From: Christensenella sp. UBA1750
Lineage (GTDB): Bacteria > Bacillota > Clostridia > Christensenellales > UBA1750
Direction of reading: 5' to 3'
Length of the DNA stretch: 64,000 nucleotides
Assembly: GCA_002315655.1 (NCBI GenBank)
Contig: DCHO01000065.1
Location: forward strand, 1 to 64,000
Position numbers and translations under genes: made by a program. The first letter of the stretch is position 1, and each line of letters starts with the position of its first letter. This document shows, piece by piece, positions 25,384 to 34,795 of the stretch. The notes beneath the pieces are model-generated. The model ran no database searches. It had not been told where the DNA came from and saw only the letters and a list, made by a program, of their open reading frames with translations.

Positions 25384-26418
25384 ATGAATATGCACCCCTA
25401 CACCACCGTGGCATCCGATCACCTGATGAAACTGCTGAACATCCCCAGCCCCTCAGGCTTTACCAAGATGGCGGCAAAATACTTAGTGGACACCCTGACC
25501 GCCTACGGCTTTGCGCCGGAGATCACCCACAAGGGCAACGTTTCCTGCTGCATCGGCGGGGAAGGTCATCCCCTCATCGTGGCTGCTCATGTGGACACCC
25601 TGGGAGCCATGGTACGCTCCATCAAGCCCAACGGACGGATTCGCTTCACGCTGATCGGCGGCTACCCCGTAAACAACGTGGAAAACGAGACCTGCGTGGT
25701 CTACACCCGCGACGGACGCTCCTACACGGGTACCTTCTACTTAACCACCCCCGCGTCCCACGTCTATAAGGACATTCCCGGCATCAAGCGCGACGAGACC
25801 AACATCGAGGTCATCTTGGATGAGAACGTATCCACCAAGGCCGAGACCGAAGCACTGGGCATCGAGGTGGGCGACTACATCAGCCTCGACCCCCGCGCCG
25901 TGCTGACCCCCTCCGGCTACATCAAGAGCCGCCACTTGGACGACAAGGCCTCCTCCTCCGTGCTGCTGGCGCTTGCGAAAATGGTCTCCGACGGCGGCAT
26001 CACGCTCTCCCGCAAGGTATATCTGCTCTTTACCGTCTTTGAGGAGATCGGCCACGGCTGCTCTGCCGGGCTGCCCGAGGATGCCGAGGACATTCTTTCC
26101 GTGGACATGGGCTGCGTGGGCGACGATCTGACCTGTGACGAAAAAATGGTCTCCATCTGCCCCAAGGACAGCCGCGGCCCCTACAATTACGACATCACGT
26201 CCCGCCTGATCGCGCTGGCCAAGGAAAACAGCCTCGATTACGCCGTGGACATTTACCCCATGTACGGCTCCGACGCGGACGCTTCCCTGTATTCCGGGCA
26301 CAATTTCCGCCACGCCCTCATTGGCCCCGGCGTGTTCGCCTCCCACGGCTATGAGCGCACCCACCTGCTCGGCATCGACAATACCTTAAAATTGCTGGTC
26401 GCCTTCGTGACCGACTAA
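25384..26418 (+). CDS. M42-family metallopeptidase (glutamyl aminopeptidase/deblocking type)
   Basis: A 344-residue dinuclear metal aminopeptidase, usually forming large tetrahedral dodecamers in the cytoplasm. Ligands visible are H69 and D71 (AAHVDTLG), D186/D187 (LDDKASS), E220/E221 (FEEIGHG), D241 (VDMG) and the C-terminal H327 (YERTHLL). The start at 25384 is set by GGAGGAATTTCCC. It probably digests peptides released by the proteasome-like machinery or taken up from the medium. It follows the SpoU methylase gene. Confidence 0.9.
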   Translation: MNMHPYTTVASDHLMKLLNIPSPSGFTKMAAKYLVDTLTAYGFAPEITHKGNVSCCIGGEGHPLIVAAHVDTLGAMVRSIKPNGRIRFTLIGGYPVNNVENETCVVYTRDGRSYTGTFYLTTPASHVYKDIPGIKRDETNIEVILDENVSTKAETEALGIEVGDYISLDPRAVLTPSGYIKSRHLDDKASSSVLLALAKMVSDGGITLSRKVYLLFTVFEEIGHGCSAGLPEDAEDILSVDMGCVGDDLTCDEKMVSICPKDSRGPYNYDITSRLIALAKENSLDYAVDIYPMYGSDADASLYSGHNFRHALIGPGVFASHGYERTHLLGIDNTLKLLVAFVTD

Positions 26419-26433
26419 AAACCCGAGTGAAAG

Positions 26434-26481
26434 AAATCCCCCTGCAAAAACCATCATCAGGTTCTTGCAGGGGATTTTTCT
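26434..26481. terminator. bidirectional terminator
   Basis: AAATCCCCCTGCAA pairs with TTGCAGGGGATTT (one bulged base) and is followed by Ts, between convergent genes. Confidence 0.85.
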
Positions 26482-26482
26482 G

Positions 26483-27655
26483 TTACTTAAACTCTTTAAG
26501 GATATATTCCTTCACCTTTTCCAGCTTGCTTTCCTTCCATGCGCCGGATTCCGCTTCCTTTGCAATGGGATTTAAGCGCACAAAATCCATCATTTCATCC
26601 GGAAGACGGACGCTTTCCTCATGCTCGGCGAGCGCGAACCACTTTTCCCAATCCGCATCGGTGTAATTTTTGTAGGTTTCGGGGTTTAGGTAAGTCACGC
26701 GCTTTTTTTCCGCCTCAAAGAACGCCGCCACGGACAGCGGCAGCAGCTTTTCGTATTCCTCGGGACACACATCGGCAAAAATCGCGGGCACTTCACCCTC
26801 TACGATGTGTTCCTCCCCGCGCAGGAGCTTCAAGCCGAAGGGCTCAAAGGTGAAGCCGTCTTCGGACAGGTTCAGTTTCAGCAGCAGCCCGGTGTCGGTG
26901 TTGTTCTGCGCCCGCTGATAGTCCGTGTCAAAGAGGAAGTTGCCCAACGAATAGAAGATGATCTTCTCCCCGACCGTTTCGTAGTTCATGGGCACATGGG
27001 GATGATGGCTAACCACAATGTCCGCGCCGAGCTCCAGATATTTATAGTAGAAATCCCTTGTGTACGGGTTGGGCAGGCAGGTAAATTCCTCGCCGCCGTG
27101 GGCAATGACGATGCACCAGCGGCACTTTTCCTTGACCTCTTGGATGGCTTTTCCGATGCGCTCAAACCGGTTCCACGGGAAGCAGCCGGGCTTGCCTTCC
27201 CCCGCTTCCTCGCACTCCGGGCGGAAGCCAACGCCCACAAGCCCGATGCCGCCCGCCTCGGGAAGAATCACAGGCTGTGCGGATTCTTCCAGATCATGCC
27301 CCACGCCAAGGGTTTTTGCGCCCATTTCCTTTGCGTAAGCCAGCGTGGAATCCAGCCCCTCTGTGCCCATGTCCATAATGTGATTGTTATTGAGATGCCA
27401 TATATCTGCGTGAATGTCCTGCAACACGCATCTGCCATCCGGGTCCATGGCATGAAAGAACACGCCCTTCCCGCCGGGGTCGGCGTTGCCGCTGACGCGG
27501 AACATCGCGCCCTCCACGTTGGCAATGACGTGATCGCCGGAAGCGAAAAAGTCCAGCACGTCACGGGAGAGCAGATTCTTGTCCGTCCATTTGCCGCTCA
27601 TGTAGCGGTCAAACCCAATATCGCCGGTAAACACCAGACTGGTCGTTTTCTTCAT
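26483..27655 (-). CDS. CapA-family protein, cytoplasmic form
   Basis: A 390-residue CapA/PgsA-fold protein. Family motifs are intact: FTGDIGFDRYM, ANVEGAMF, HLNNNHIMDMG, VIAHGGEEF and VSHHPHVPMNYE. It has no signal peptide, unlike the CapA-like protein encoded at 22355-23650. The start MKKTTSLVF at 27655 follows AGGGA; an ATG four codons earlier has none. It is the last gene of a group with a methyltransferase and a TIM-barrel isomerase. Function in this context is unknown; a metallophosphatase acting on a soluble substrate is plausible. Confidence 0.82.
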   Translation of the reverse strand: MKKTTSLVFTGDIGFDRYMSGKWTDKNLLSRDVLDFFASGDHVIANVEGAMFRVSGNADPGGKGVFFHAMDPDGRCVLQDIHADIWHLNNNHIMDMGTEGLDSTLAYAKEMGAKTLGVGHDLEESAQPVILPEAGGIGLVGVGFRPECEEAGEGKPGCFPWNRFERIGKAIQEVKEKCRWCIVIAHGGEEFTCLPNPYTRDFYYKYLELGADIVVSHHPHVPMNYETVGEKIIFYSLGNFLFDTDYQRAQNNTDTGLLLKLNLSEDGFTFEPFGLKLLRGEEHIVEGEVPAIFADVCPEEYEKLLPLSVAAFFEAEKKRVTYLNPETYKNYTDADWEKWFALAEHEESVRLPDEMMDFVRLNPIAKEAESGAWKESKLEKVKEYILKEFK

Positions 27656-27673
27656 AAAATCCCTCATATTTCG

Positions 27674-28428
27674 TTATTTCTTTCGCGCCACGATCAAGAA
27701 GCGGTGGATGGTTCCCACGATTTCGCCCTTTTCCTCAATGGTTTTCTGCATTTCCGTCAGTCTGTCTTTGCACTTTTCCACGCAGAAGTCCGGGAACTCC
27801 CACTCGATGATGTGCGCGAACCACACAAACGCGCCCACATCAAAAAAGCGAATGGGGCGGTAAGCCTTCTCTGCCCGCAGAATTTCAAAGCCCGCCTCTT
27901 TCAGCTTTTCCACCCTTTCTTCCAGCATATTGTGGGGAAAGGCGATGGGCGTGCCGGACAGCACCAGTTCCGTCAAATCATGGTCGTTGTCCCCGCCTAC
28001 CTGCTCGGTGATAAACATCCCGCCGGAATTCAATACCCTTGCAAATTCCTTCTCGTCCATGTCGCCGTGGCGGTTGAGGAACAGGTCAAAGGAACCGTCC
28101 GCAAAGGGCAGAGGTTCGGGGTAGGCGCAGGGCTTAAAGTCGATACCCAGCGGCAGCAGCATCTCTTTGCACAGCTCCACATTGGGCGGATAGCCTTCCG
28201 TTGCAGCGGTGTTTTTGTGCGGATGCTGCAGCGACAGCAGAAATTCGCCCCCGCCGGTGTCGTAGTCGCAGATTTTCATTTCATCCGTGAGGTTCTCCCG
28301 CACAATGGCTTCATAATCCCAGGCAGATCGTTTTCTTCATCAAATCGCCCGTGGATGTGGGAGAAATCCCACCCGTGAATGTGGGCGATTTCTTCCTCCC
28401 GCTTCCACTGTTCCAACAAGGTTTCCAT
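27674..28428 (-). pseudogene. SAM-dependent methyltransferase gene with a single-base frameshift
   Basis: The gene should begin at ATG 28428 (METLLEQWKREEEIAH), ten bases after the upstream gene's stop. It runs in frame to ENDLP and then continues one frame away as WDYEAIVRENLTDE to the stop at 27674. One base is missing at about 28321-28325, where AGGCAG on the plus strand would read AGGGCAG in an intact gene. The rest is a class-I methyltransferase: DYDTGGGEFLLSL is the SAM-binding glycine loop and LPFADGSFDLFLNRHGDM the acidic and post-motif part. The frameshift may be real or a sequencing error in a G run. The intact protein would have about 251 residues. Confidence 0.8.
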
Positions 28429-28438
28429 CAGTTTTCTT

Positions 28439-29296
28439 CTATTCGCACAGTGCGGCGTACTTTCTTGCCGTCTGTGCCATCTCTTTCAACCCCAATTCCG
28501 GGTCGTCCCGGCGGTTGTTGAGAATATACATATCCGATTCCAGCGTGAAGAAGCCCTTGTAGCCCACTTCTTTGAGCGCGGCGCACACGGCGGGGAAGTC
28601 GATGCCCATGGTTCCGGGCAGCTCGTGGCTGTCGTGCCAGCAGTCGTTGTCATGGACATGGAGTGCTTGCAGGTGCTTGCCCAGTGCGCGGATCAGCGCG
28701 GGCGAGGACGTGTCCAAGCCCTTCATTTCGCCGTGCCCGATGTCAAGGCACGCCACAAAAGAGGGGTCATTGACCTTTTCCAAATGCTCTATGAAGCTCT
28801 TTTCATCCGAGCACGCGGCAGGGGTGGCGTGGTTTTCCGCCGTGTCCCAGTCGTACATATTTTCCGTGGCGATCTTCACCCCGCAGGCTTTCGCAAAGGG
28901 CAGCAGATTCCAATACATCTCCGCATTTTCCTGCACGCTGGCGTCGTTCATGGGGTGGATGATGCAGATGCTTCCGCCCGCCTCCGCGGTGCACTCGATG
29001 GCGCGTTTCAGATAGCCCGCGATCTCCGGCACATAGCTCGGGAAGGGCGCATGGGATTGGTTGCAGAAAATACCGTTGTCGTTTGCAATCTGTTTTAGTT
29101 TGCGGGAAAACGCAAGATACTCATTCCCGCGCAGGGGCGTGTCAATCTCCTTTACGCATTTTTTCTGATAATCGTATCTGGCCATATCGAACAGGGAAAA
29201 GTCAAAGGCGTCAAAGCCCGCTTTCGCCACAGCTTCCACAGCCTTTTCCATGCCAATATATCTGGCAGCAGACTGAATTTCAGTCGAAATCTTCAT
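28439..29296 (-). CDS. sugar phosphate isomerase/epimerase-like TIM-barrel protein
   Basis: A 285-residue member of the xylose-isomerase-like TIM barrel family (AP endonuclease 2 superfamily). Metal ligands can be placed at IATENMYDW (Glu), ACLDIGHGEM (Asp/His), LHVHDNDCWHDSH (His-Asp-His) and FTLESDM (Glu). These fit a divalent-metal aldose/ketose isomerase or epimerase such as IolE/IolI or a tagatose epimerase. ATG 29296 follows AAGGAGAAAG. It heads a minus-strand group with the frameshifted methyltransferase and CapA-like genes. Substrate unknown. Confidence 0.85.
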   Translation of the reverse strand: MKISTEIQSAARYIGMEKAVEAVAKAGFDAFDFSLFDMARYDYQKKCVKEIDTPLRGNEYLAFSRKLKQIANDNGIFCNQSHAPFPSYVPEIAGYLKRAIECTAEAGGSICIIHPMNDASVQENAEMYWNLLPFAKACGVKIATENMYDWDTAENHATPAACSDEKSFIEHLEKVNDPSFVACLDIGHGEMKGLDTSSPALIRALGKHLQALHVHDNDCWHDSHELPGTMGIDFPAVCAALKEVGYKGFFTLESDMYILNNRRDDPELGLKEMAQTARKYAALCE

Positions 29297-29376
29297 AACA
29301 CTTTCTCCTTCCGTCGGATTCACTCCGAACCTGTAATCCCTTTCATCATACCATCGAACCGCCCGTTTTTCAACAT

Positions 29377-29412
29377 AAAAAATCCACCCCGGCGAAAACC
29401 GAGGCGGATTTT
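29377..29412 (-). terminator. rho-independent terminator of the OB-fold-like lipoprotein gene
   Basis: Minus strand hairpin AAAATCCGCCTCGG...CCGGGGTGGATTTT followed by a T run, 14 bases after the stop. Confidence 0.75.
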
Positions 29413-29425
29413 GAAACCGATTTGC

Positions 29426-30169
29426 TTACTTCACGGTGACGGAAGTAACGTGGGGCTGAGAACCTTCGTACCAGTAGAGGAAGCCTTCGACATCCACGGT
29501 CTGACCGACCTGCAGCGACTCGACAGCCTTGTAAACGTCGGTGGAAGAATCGCAGAGGTAGGACTCCACGGAGAAGGTGTAGGTGTTGCCATTGATGGAA
29601 GCGTTGAAGTACAGGTCATCACCCTGCGCGCCGGAGCCGTCCCAGTTGTAGAGGAAGGCCGCGCCGTTGTCGTCAGCCGCTTCAACGGTCAGACCCTTGA
29701 AGGCAACCTTCATGTTCTGCTTGGCGATGAGGTCATCGGTGCCCAGCAGGGAGGTCACGTCGACGGGGTCGGCAACGTACTTATCGTTTTCGATCTCGAA
29801 GGTCGCATCCACGATCTCGATCTCGCCGGACCACTCAGCCTTGTAGCCCTTCACCTTGATCTTGGTACCGGGAACGAGCTTGGCATAGTCTTCTTCGGAG
29901 CAGGCCGCGCCGTAGAGGAAGTAGCCGCCCTCGCCGTCCTGGGCGTAAATGGTGGCGGTGTTGTCCCACCAGGACTGGGCACCCTGTACGAAGGCTTCCA
30001 CAGTCACCTCGGAATCGATGGGAGCCGCTGCGTACTCGGCGTAAGTCATAACACCTTCGGACTTGGCGTTGGGATCGACCTTGGCGGAAGCAGCGCCGCC
30101 GCCGGCAGAACAGGCAGACAGTGCAAGCACCAGTGCCAGAGCCAGAACCACAGAAAGAATCTTTTTCAT
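29426..30169 (-). CDS. secreted lipoprotein with OB-fold-like segments
   Basis: A 247-residue lipoprotein. The signal peptide MKKILSVVLALALVLALSAC ends in the lipobox LSAC. The mature part appears to hold two successive beta-barrel-like segments. The first runs from PIDSEVTVEAFVQGAQSWW through IYAQDGEGGYFLYG to GTKIKVKGYKAEW. The second runs from KQNMKVAFKGLTVE through LYFNASINGNTYTFSVE to GQTVDVEGFLYWYEG. This strand order recalls bacterial OB-fold domains. GGAGAATATACAAA precedes the ATG. It is monocistronic with its own terminator. The ligand is unknown; sugar, metal or nucleic-acid binding cannot be separated. Confidence 0.78.
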   Translation of the reverse strand: MKKILSVVLALALVLALSACSAGGGAASAKVDPNAKSEGVMTYAEYAAAPIDSEVTVEAFVQGAQSWWDNTATIYAQDGEGGYFLYGAACSEEDYAKLVPGTKIKVKGYKAEWSGEIEIVDATFEIENDKYVADPVDVTSLLGTDDLIAKQNMKVAFKGLTVEAADDNGAAFLYNWDGSGAQGDDLYFNASINGNTYTFSVESYLCDSSTDVYKAVESLQVGQTVDVEGFLYWYEGSQPHVTSVTVK

Positions 30170-30270
30170 TTTGTATATTCTCCTTTGCAAACATAATTTG
30201 CAGATTACGGGTTCATTATAAAATCAGGATGTTAATTCATGAAATGTTTTGTGTATCGTTTACGCAATTT

Positions 30271-31737
30271 TTATTTCCCGGTCTCGCCTAATTTCTGATC
30301 CAGATGATACAGAGAAGTGATCTCTCCTTTAAGCTGCTCCATGTAAGCGTCGTCCACGGTCTGCCCGCGTCTGACGGACTTGTGCATATTCTCGATGAGC
30401 TGTCCGGCAGCCAAACGCAGGGAAGCGGATCCGTTGTAAACAGGAGTCACGAAGGTGTTGGCGGTGTTGGCCAGCAGCATCTTCTGCACGTCGATCTTCG
30501 CCTGATAATAGGTTTCCGCATCCTCCCCGGCACGGGAGAGGTAATCCGTGAACTGTTCCCCTTCCTGAGCGGTCTTTGTGACGGGCACATAGCCTTCCGT
30601 CATGGCGTAGGCGGTCTGAATGTCCTCGGAGAGCAGGAACTGCGCAAACAGCCACGAGGCCAGCACCTCCTGCGGGTCAGCCTTGTTGAAAATGCAGACG
30701 GAAGGCCCCTGAGAGATCATGGAGGGGTTATTGGGGTCGATCTGCGGCACAGGGCGCGTCACCATGGTGAAGTCCACCTTGGCTTCCTCCGCAATGTCGG
30801 AAAGAGGCGCATCCGCGCCCATCCAAGTGGCTCCGGCGGTGGAGTCCACGGCGAAAATGCACTGACCGGCGTTTAAGAAGTTTCCGGGATAGCCGGAGAA
30901 CTTGAAGGTGGAGAACGCGCCGGAGCCGGAATGTTCTGCAATTTCCTTCAAAAACGCAGTTGTGGTGTCGTTAAAGATCTCAATGTCGCCGTTTTCGGTG
31001 GAATAGCCCGCACCGGCCTGATGCAGATACTGGATCATCATGTTGTCGGTGGACTTATAGATGAAGGGAATGAGCACATTCTGTCCGTTCACGGCGTAAG
31101 TGCCGTCGGCATTCTGCTCCATGGCCGCCTCGGAAACCTCCCAGATGAAGTCCCAGGTCAGCACATCGGGCACGGTGTAGCCCAGCTTTTCTACCATATC
31201 CTGATTGATGTAGGTTGCCTCGGTGGAGCGCATGAAGGGCAGGGCGTACTGGGTGCCGGAGATCACGCCTTCTTCCAAATATTCTTCGATGATGTCTTCC
31301 TTCTTGGGGGAAGCGAACGTAACCTCGCTTCCGCCAAGCCCGTACTGCGCGTTGTCCATGAGGGTTTCCAGCGGCACGACCACGTTTGCACCGGTGATGT
31401 AGGTGGCGATGTGGTCAGGATAGGTGATGCAGACGTTGGGCGTGGTCTGGGTGGCGATGTTGGCGATCACGTCATCGTAGATTTTGGTGTAGTCGGTGTA
31501 GGCGCGAATGGTCACATGGATGTTGGGATAGAGCTTGCCGAACTCCTCGATAGCGCGGTTGTAAACCGCGGTCTGGTTCTTGTTGGTGTCGTTCTTCGCC
31601 CAGAAGGTGATCTCGTAGTCCTTGCCGGTGTCAAATTCCTCAGGCATGACAAATTCTGCCATTTTCTTCTTTCCGTGGCAGGCGGTCACGGAAAAGAGCA
31701 GACAGATCAGCAGCAGAATTGCAAGCAGTTTTTTCAT
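30271..31737 (-). CDS. ABC importer substrate-binding lipoprotein, UgpB-like
   Basis: A 488-residue extracellular solute-binding protein (family 1). The lipobox is FSVTAC (residues ~15-20). YEITFWAKNDTNKNQ, IANIATQTTPNVCITYPDHI and YALPFMRSTEATYINQDM are typical of glycerol-3-phosphate/sugar-binding UgpB-like proteins. The start overlaps the permease stop (ATGA). It is the fourth gene of the ATPase-permease-permease-binding protein operon. The ligand is probably a carbohydrate or glycerol phosphodiester; it cannot be fixed from the sequence. Confidence 0.88.
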   Translation of the reverse strand: MKKLLAILLLICLLFSVTACHGKKKMAEFVMPEEFDTGKDYEITFWAKNDTNKNQTAVYNRAIEEFGKLYPNIHVTIRAYTDYTKIYDDVIANIATQTTPNVCITYPDHIATYITGANVVVPLETLMDNAQYGLGGSEVTFASPKKEDIIEEYLEEGVISGTQYALPFMRSTEATYINQDMVEKLGYTVPDVLTWDFIWEVSEAAMEQNADGTYAVNGQNVLIPFIYKSTDNMMIQYLHQAGAGYSTENGDIEIFNDTTTAFLKEIAEHSGSGAFSTFKFSGYPGNFLNAGQCIFAVDSTAGATWMGADAPLSDIAEEAKVDFTMVTRPVPQIDPNNPSMISQGPSVCIFNKADPQEVLASWLFAQFLLSEDIQTAYAMTEGYVPVTKTAQEGEQFTDYLSRAGEDAETYYQAKIDVQKMLLANTANTFVTPVYNGSASLRLAAGQLIENMHKSVRRGQTVDDAYMEQLKGEITSLYHLDQKLGETGK

Positions 31738-32609
31738 CCTTTAATGCCTCCTCGAATAACGCCTTCAAATATTTTTTTGCGGAACACAAAGAACACGATG
31801 ATGAGCGGCACGGAAATGACCACCACAGAGGCCATCATTGCGGGAATGTTCTCGCGCCCGAAGCCGTTCTCGCGGATGTATTGGATGCCGTTGGAAACAA
31901 GGAAATAATTGTCGTCATCGGTGATAAGCCTCGGCCAGACATAGGAGTTCCAGCACTCGATGACTTTGAGAATCACAATGGTGATGAGAATAGGCTTGGA
32001 GATGGGCAGCATTACCTTCCACAGATACTTGAAATCCCCCGTGCCGTCCACCTTCGATGCGTAGTACAACTCCTCCGGGATCTGTTGGAAGTGCTCTTTG
32101 AGCAGATACAGGTAGAAGATGGAAGTCACCGACGGCAGGATGAGTCCCGCAAAGGTGTTGCGCATTCCAAGGGAAGTTACGGTGACAAAGTTGGTGATCA
32201 CCACCAATTCGTTGGGAATCATCATCAAAGACAGCAGCAGCGCAAACGCCAGATTCTTGCCCGGAAAATTGAGCCGCGCAAAGGCATACGCCGCAAGAAT
32301 GATGACCAGAAGCATGAGAATCGTTGTCACCACCGTAAAAATGCAGGTGTTGAGCAGATATTTTGCCAGCGGCACCTCAGAAAACGCATTGACATAGTTT
32401 CGATAAGTCGGATGCAGGGTGAAGAATTTCGGGGTGTATTCCGCATTGTACGCACCGTAATCTTTAAGGGAGGAAAGCACCATCCAGTAAAAGGGGAAAA
32501 GTACGATGAGCGCCCACACTCCGAGCAGCAGATAGCGAAAAAAGTTCCAGATAAAGGAGTTGACCTTTACACGCTTCTCGATCCTGCGAAAATCATACGA
32601 GTTCTGCAT
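31734..32609 (-). CDS. carbohydrate ABC importer permease, UgpE/MalG-type
   Basis: A 291-residue inner-membrane permease with six predicted helices. The cytoplasmic EAA loop that contacts the ATPase reads EELYYASKVDGTGDFKYLWK followed by MLPISKP. The N-terminus RYLLLGVWALIVLFPFYWM and the short second half are typical of the MalG-like subunit. It overlaps the binding-protein start by four bases and follows the partner permease by 12 bases. Confidence 0.92.
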   Translation of the reverse strand: MQNSYDFRRIEKRVKVNSFIWNFFRYLLLGVWALIVLFPFYWMVLSSLKDYGAYNAEYTPKFFTLHPTYRNYVNAFSEVPLAKYLLNTCIFTVVTTILMLLVIILAAYAFARLNFPGKNLAFALLLSLMMIPNELVVITNFVTVTSLGMRNTFAGLILPSVTSIFYLYLLKEHFQQIPEELYYASKVDGTGDFKYLWKVMLPISKPILITIVILKVIECWNSYVWPRLITDDDNYFLVSNGIQYIRENGFGRENIPAMMASVVVISVPLIIVFFVFRKKIFEGVIRGGIKG

Positions 32610-32621
32610 ACGTCTCCTCCT

Positions 32622-33512
32622 TTAGTAATAGGTGTGCTTCCTGCTGACCATGAGGTTGATCAGGGTGATGGTGAGCACGATGAAGAACAGCAAAATCGCC
32701 GCCGCCGAGGCGAAGGACGGGAATCCGCCGGAATCGCCGTAGAGCATATCGTAGATGTAGCCCACAATGGTGTTCATCTGCGCGGCATTTAGGTTTGTCC
32801 CGAACAGCGCCACCGCATCGGAATAGGCCTTGAACGCCCCGATGAAGCCCGTGATGACTAAGTAAGAAACCGTAGGCGAGATCATAGGCAGGGTGATGCG
32901 TGTGAAAATGCGGGTGCGGGAGGTACCGTCCACGCGGGCGGCGGAATAATAGGTCTCATTGACCGAGGCCAGCGCGGAGGTCAAGATCAGCACCTTGAAC
33001 GGCAGCACGATCCATATCGTGTAGAAGCACAGCACGAACATCTTCGCCCAATATGGCCCGTCAATAAAGTCAACGGAGCCTGCTTTGAACCACGCCAGCA
33101 TCAGATTGATGAGCCCGTCGGTGTAGGCGGTCTTTTTGAACAGAATCATAAAGACCAAGCCAACCGCCAAAGTGTTTGTAATGTAGGGCAGGAAATACAC
33201 CGTCTGAAACAGGCTTTTGAGCCTTGGCGCAGAGGACAGCGCCAGCGCGATCAGCAGCGCAAAGGTCGTGGACAGAGGCACGGTGATGAGCACCAAGATA
33301 AACGTGTTCTTCACTGCCTGCAAAAAGTACGGGTCGTGCAAAATGTAGGAATAATTAAAAAAACCTATGCCGGAATAGCTCTGGGAGGCGAAATTGTAGC
33401 CCTCCTCAAAGGAATACACAAACACGTCCACCAGCGGATACAGCAGAAAGACAACGATAAACACGAGAGCCGGCAGCAGATACAGCCAGCCCTTGAAGCT
33501 CTTCCGATTCAT
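32622..33512 (-). CDS. carbohydrate ABC importer permease, UgpA/MalF-type
   Basis: A 296-residue permease with six helices (WLYLLPALVFIVVFLLYPLV is the first). Its EAA loop is ETYYSAARVDGTSRTRIFTR followed by ITLPMISP. It pairs with the UgpE-like subunit to form the membrane channel. Twelve bases separate it from the ATPase gene upstream and from the second permease downstream. Confidence 0.92.
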   Translation of the reverse strand: MNRKSFKGWLYLLPALVFIVVFLLYPLVDVFVYSFEEGYNFASQSYSGIGFFNYSYILHDPYFLQAVKNTFILVLITVPLSTTFALLIALALSSAPRLKSLFQTVYFLPYITNTLAVGLVFMILFKKTAYTDGLINLMLAWFKAGSVDFIDGPYWAKMFVLCFYTIWIVLPFKVLILTSALASVNETYYSAARVDGTSRTRIFTRITLPMISPTVSYLVITGFIGAFKAYSDAVALFGTNLNAAQMNTIVGYIYDMLYGDSGGFPSFASAAAILLFFIVLTITLINLMVSRKHTYY

Positions 33513-33524
33513 GCTCTGCCTCCG

Positions 33525-34613
<1,089 letters not shown>

Positions 34614-34735
34614 ACCTTTGATACTCCGATCTAAATCGCCAATGTGTACAGTATATCACAAAATCACTTGATTTCAGGCGAAAATACTTGTAAAATCTTA
34701 TCGCTATTTTCGCCTTTTTGTGCTAAAATATAGTT

Positions 34736-34758
34736 GTGTGAAAACGCTCATTTCACAC
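34736..34758 (+). promoter_or_regulatory. inverted repeat upstream of the LytTR regulator, possible operator
   Basis: GTGTGAAA (34736-34743) and TTTCACAC (34751-34758) form a perfect 8-base inverted repeat with a 7-base spacer. It lies 38 bases before the regulator start, in the divergent region shared with the Ugp-like importer. It may bind a regulator; LytTR proteins usually prefer direct repeats, so another factor is possible. Confidence 0.45.
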
Positions 34759-34795
34759 TGTATATATAAATGTTACTCATCAAGGAGGCTCACTT

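Noticed and set aside
26807..28378. Long plus-strand open frame of more than 500 codons
   Set aside because: It lies antisense to the CapA-like and methyltransferase genes, has no ribosome binding site, and its composition (His/Arg/Gln-rich) is that of a mirror frame of GC-rich genes.
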